A stretch of DNA of 6,692 nucleotides from Anaerolineae bacterium (lineage in GTDB: Bacteria; Chloroflexota; Anaerolineae; B4-G1; SLSP01): contig JAIOSN010000069.1 in the NCBI GenBank assembly GCA_021107605.1, forward strand, positions 1 through 6,692, in the 5' to 3' direction. Both the position numbers and the translations under genes were made by a program. Numbering within the stretch: the first letter of the stretch is position 1; each line of letters begins with the position of its first letter. This document shows positions 6,513 through 6,692 of this stretch, piece after piece. The notes below the pieces were generated by a model. That model was given only the letters and a program-made list of their open reading frames with translations. It ran no database searches and was not told the origin of the DNA.

Positions 6513-6552
6513 CCGAGGGAGCGAGTAAGCGAGGAGACAAGGGAACAGTGAG
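6513..6552. repeat. 8-bp purine-rich tandem repeat, right copy, with shared flank words
   Basis: Three units stay in 8-bp register: ccgaggga (6513-6520), gcgagtaa (6521-6528) and gcgaggag (6529-6536). They are followed by gacaaggg (6536-6543) and agggaacagtgag (6540-6552). The same 8-bp units, the word gacaaggg (148-155) and a 12-of-13 match to the last word (131-143) occur in the left flank. The two flanks therefore belong to one repeat family. No coding is visible. Confidence 0.65.
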
Positions 6553-6617
6553 ACGCTGGCTCAATACACGGGCAGAAAGTGCCCCTGCTACACGCCGACT
6601 CCGACTCCAGCCGGCTA

Positions 6618-6633
6618 GCCCCATTTATGGGGC
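6618..6633. other. Short GC-rich hairpin (gccccat/atggggc)
   Basis: The 16 bases gccccatttatggggc are self-complementary except for the two central T. In practice they would fold as a five- or six-base-pair stem with a small A/T-rich loop. The hairpin lies 11 bases before a longer one (6645-6667). No run of T follows, so it is not a convincing intrinsic terminator for the operon, and it starts 140 bases past the last stop codon. Confidence 0.6.
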
Positions 6634-6644
6634 GTAGTTCCATA

Positions 6645-6667
6645 GCCCGTGGTCTTCAGCCACGGGC
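6645..6667. mobile_element. Hairpin resembling an IS200/IS605-type right end (possible remnant)
   Basis: Arms gcccgtgg (6645-6652) and ccacgggc (6660-6667) pair perfectly over eight bases around the loop tcttcag. The form, roughly a gcccgtggc-ttca-gccacgggc hairpin a few bases after a gtagttc motif (6634-6640), is much like the subterminal right-end hairpins of IS200/IS605 elements, which are also the 3' end of TnpB guide-RNA scaffolds. No transposase gene, left end or complete tnpB is in the window. The 22-bp minisatellite starts five bases later. It could be a decayed end, or an ordinary stem-loop lacking the T-tract of a terminator. Confidence 0.35.
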
Positions 6668-6671
6668 GGCT

Positions 6672-6692
6672 CGTCTACAAAACATCCCGTCC
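6672..6692. repeat. 22-bp minisatellite, right copy (runs off the window)
   Basis: The final bases, cgtctacaaaacatcccgtc and one more C, match the unit repeated at 1-88 except at two positions (ttg replaced by cta), in the same orientation. The form tacaaaacat is shared with the decayed fifth unit on the left (89-102). The sequence stops mid-array, so more copies probably follow. Confidence 0.85.

Noticed and set aside
6618..6667. Rho-independent terminator for the hsd operon
   Set aside because: The two stems are followed by gtagttc and ggctcgtc, not by a run of T, and they lie 140 or more bases after the last stop codon.

Overview
The window carries one complete restriction-modification locus on the + strand, set between two repeat-rich non-coding flanks. 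The genes, in order, are a Type I restriction subunit (hsdR, 605-2896), a DNA adenine methyltransferase subunit (hsdM, 2955-4520), a specificity subunit (hsdS, 4508-5842) and a fourth small gene (5842-6477). The fourth gene has no recognised family assignment but looks like an all-helical HEPN-type protein with an R-x4-H motif. No gene is visibly broken. The short HsdR, its close match to the EcoEI-type R subunit motifs and the R-M-S order suggest the EcoAI/EcoEI-like (Type IB) group.

Organism. Nothing here fixes the taxon. The coding sequence is moderately GC-rich. The gaps hold many short tandem repeats: a 22-bp minisatellite, 8-bp purine-rich units, gactttX heptamers, atttgc-type units and an 'accacggaggacacag' inverted repeat. 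This mixture is typical of large environmental bacterial genomes, and I lean towards Chloroflexota. That is an inference from the style of the intergenic DNA, not from a marker gene.

Layout. Positions 1-604 are non-coding: a 22-bp minisatellite (1-102), 8-bp repeats (104-135), a 12-bp direct repeat (169-194), an imperfect inverted repeat (253-321), atttgc tandem units (415-471), and then a weak promoter candidate and a small palindrome just ahead of hsdR. A seven-copy heptamer array fills the gap between hsdR and hsdM. hsdM and hsdS overlap by 13 nt. hsdS and the fourth gene overlap by one base (TAATG). The four genes therefore look like one transcription unit, with hsdM, hsdS and the fourth gene translationally coupled. 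Positions 6478-6692 hold another 8-bp purine-rich array, two hairpins resembling an IS200/IS605-type right end, and a final copy of the same 22-bp minisatellite in the same orientation as on the left.

How the parts work together. By family knowledge, two HsdM and one HsdS form a methyltransferase that reads a bipartite target and protects host DNA. Two HsdR then join to make a translocase-nuclease that cuts unmodified invading DNA. If the fourth protein is a HEPN ribonuclease, it would be a natural back-up that acts on RNA when restriction fails, in the way PrrC is linked to a Type Ic system. That is a hypothesis resting on one short motif, helical content and gene position. The most interesting aspects of the window are this fourth gene and the matching repeats on both sides of the cassette.
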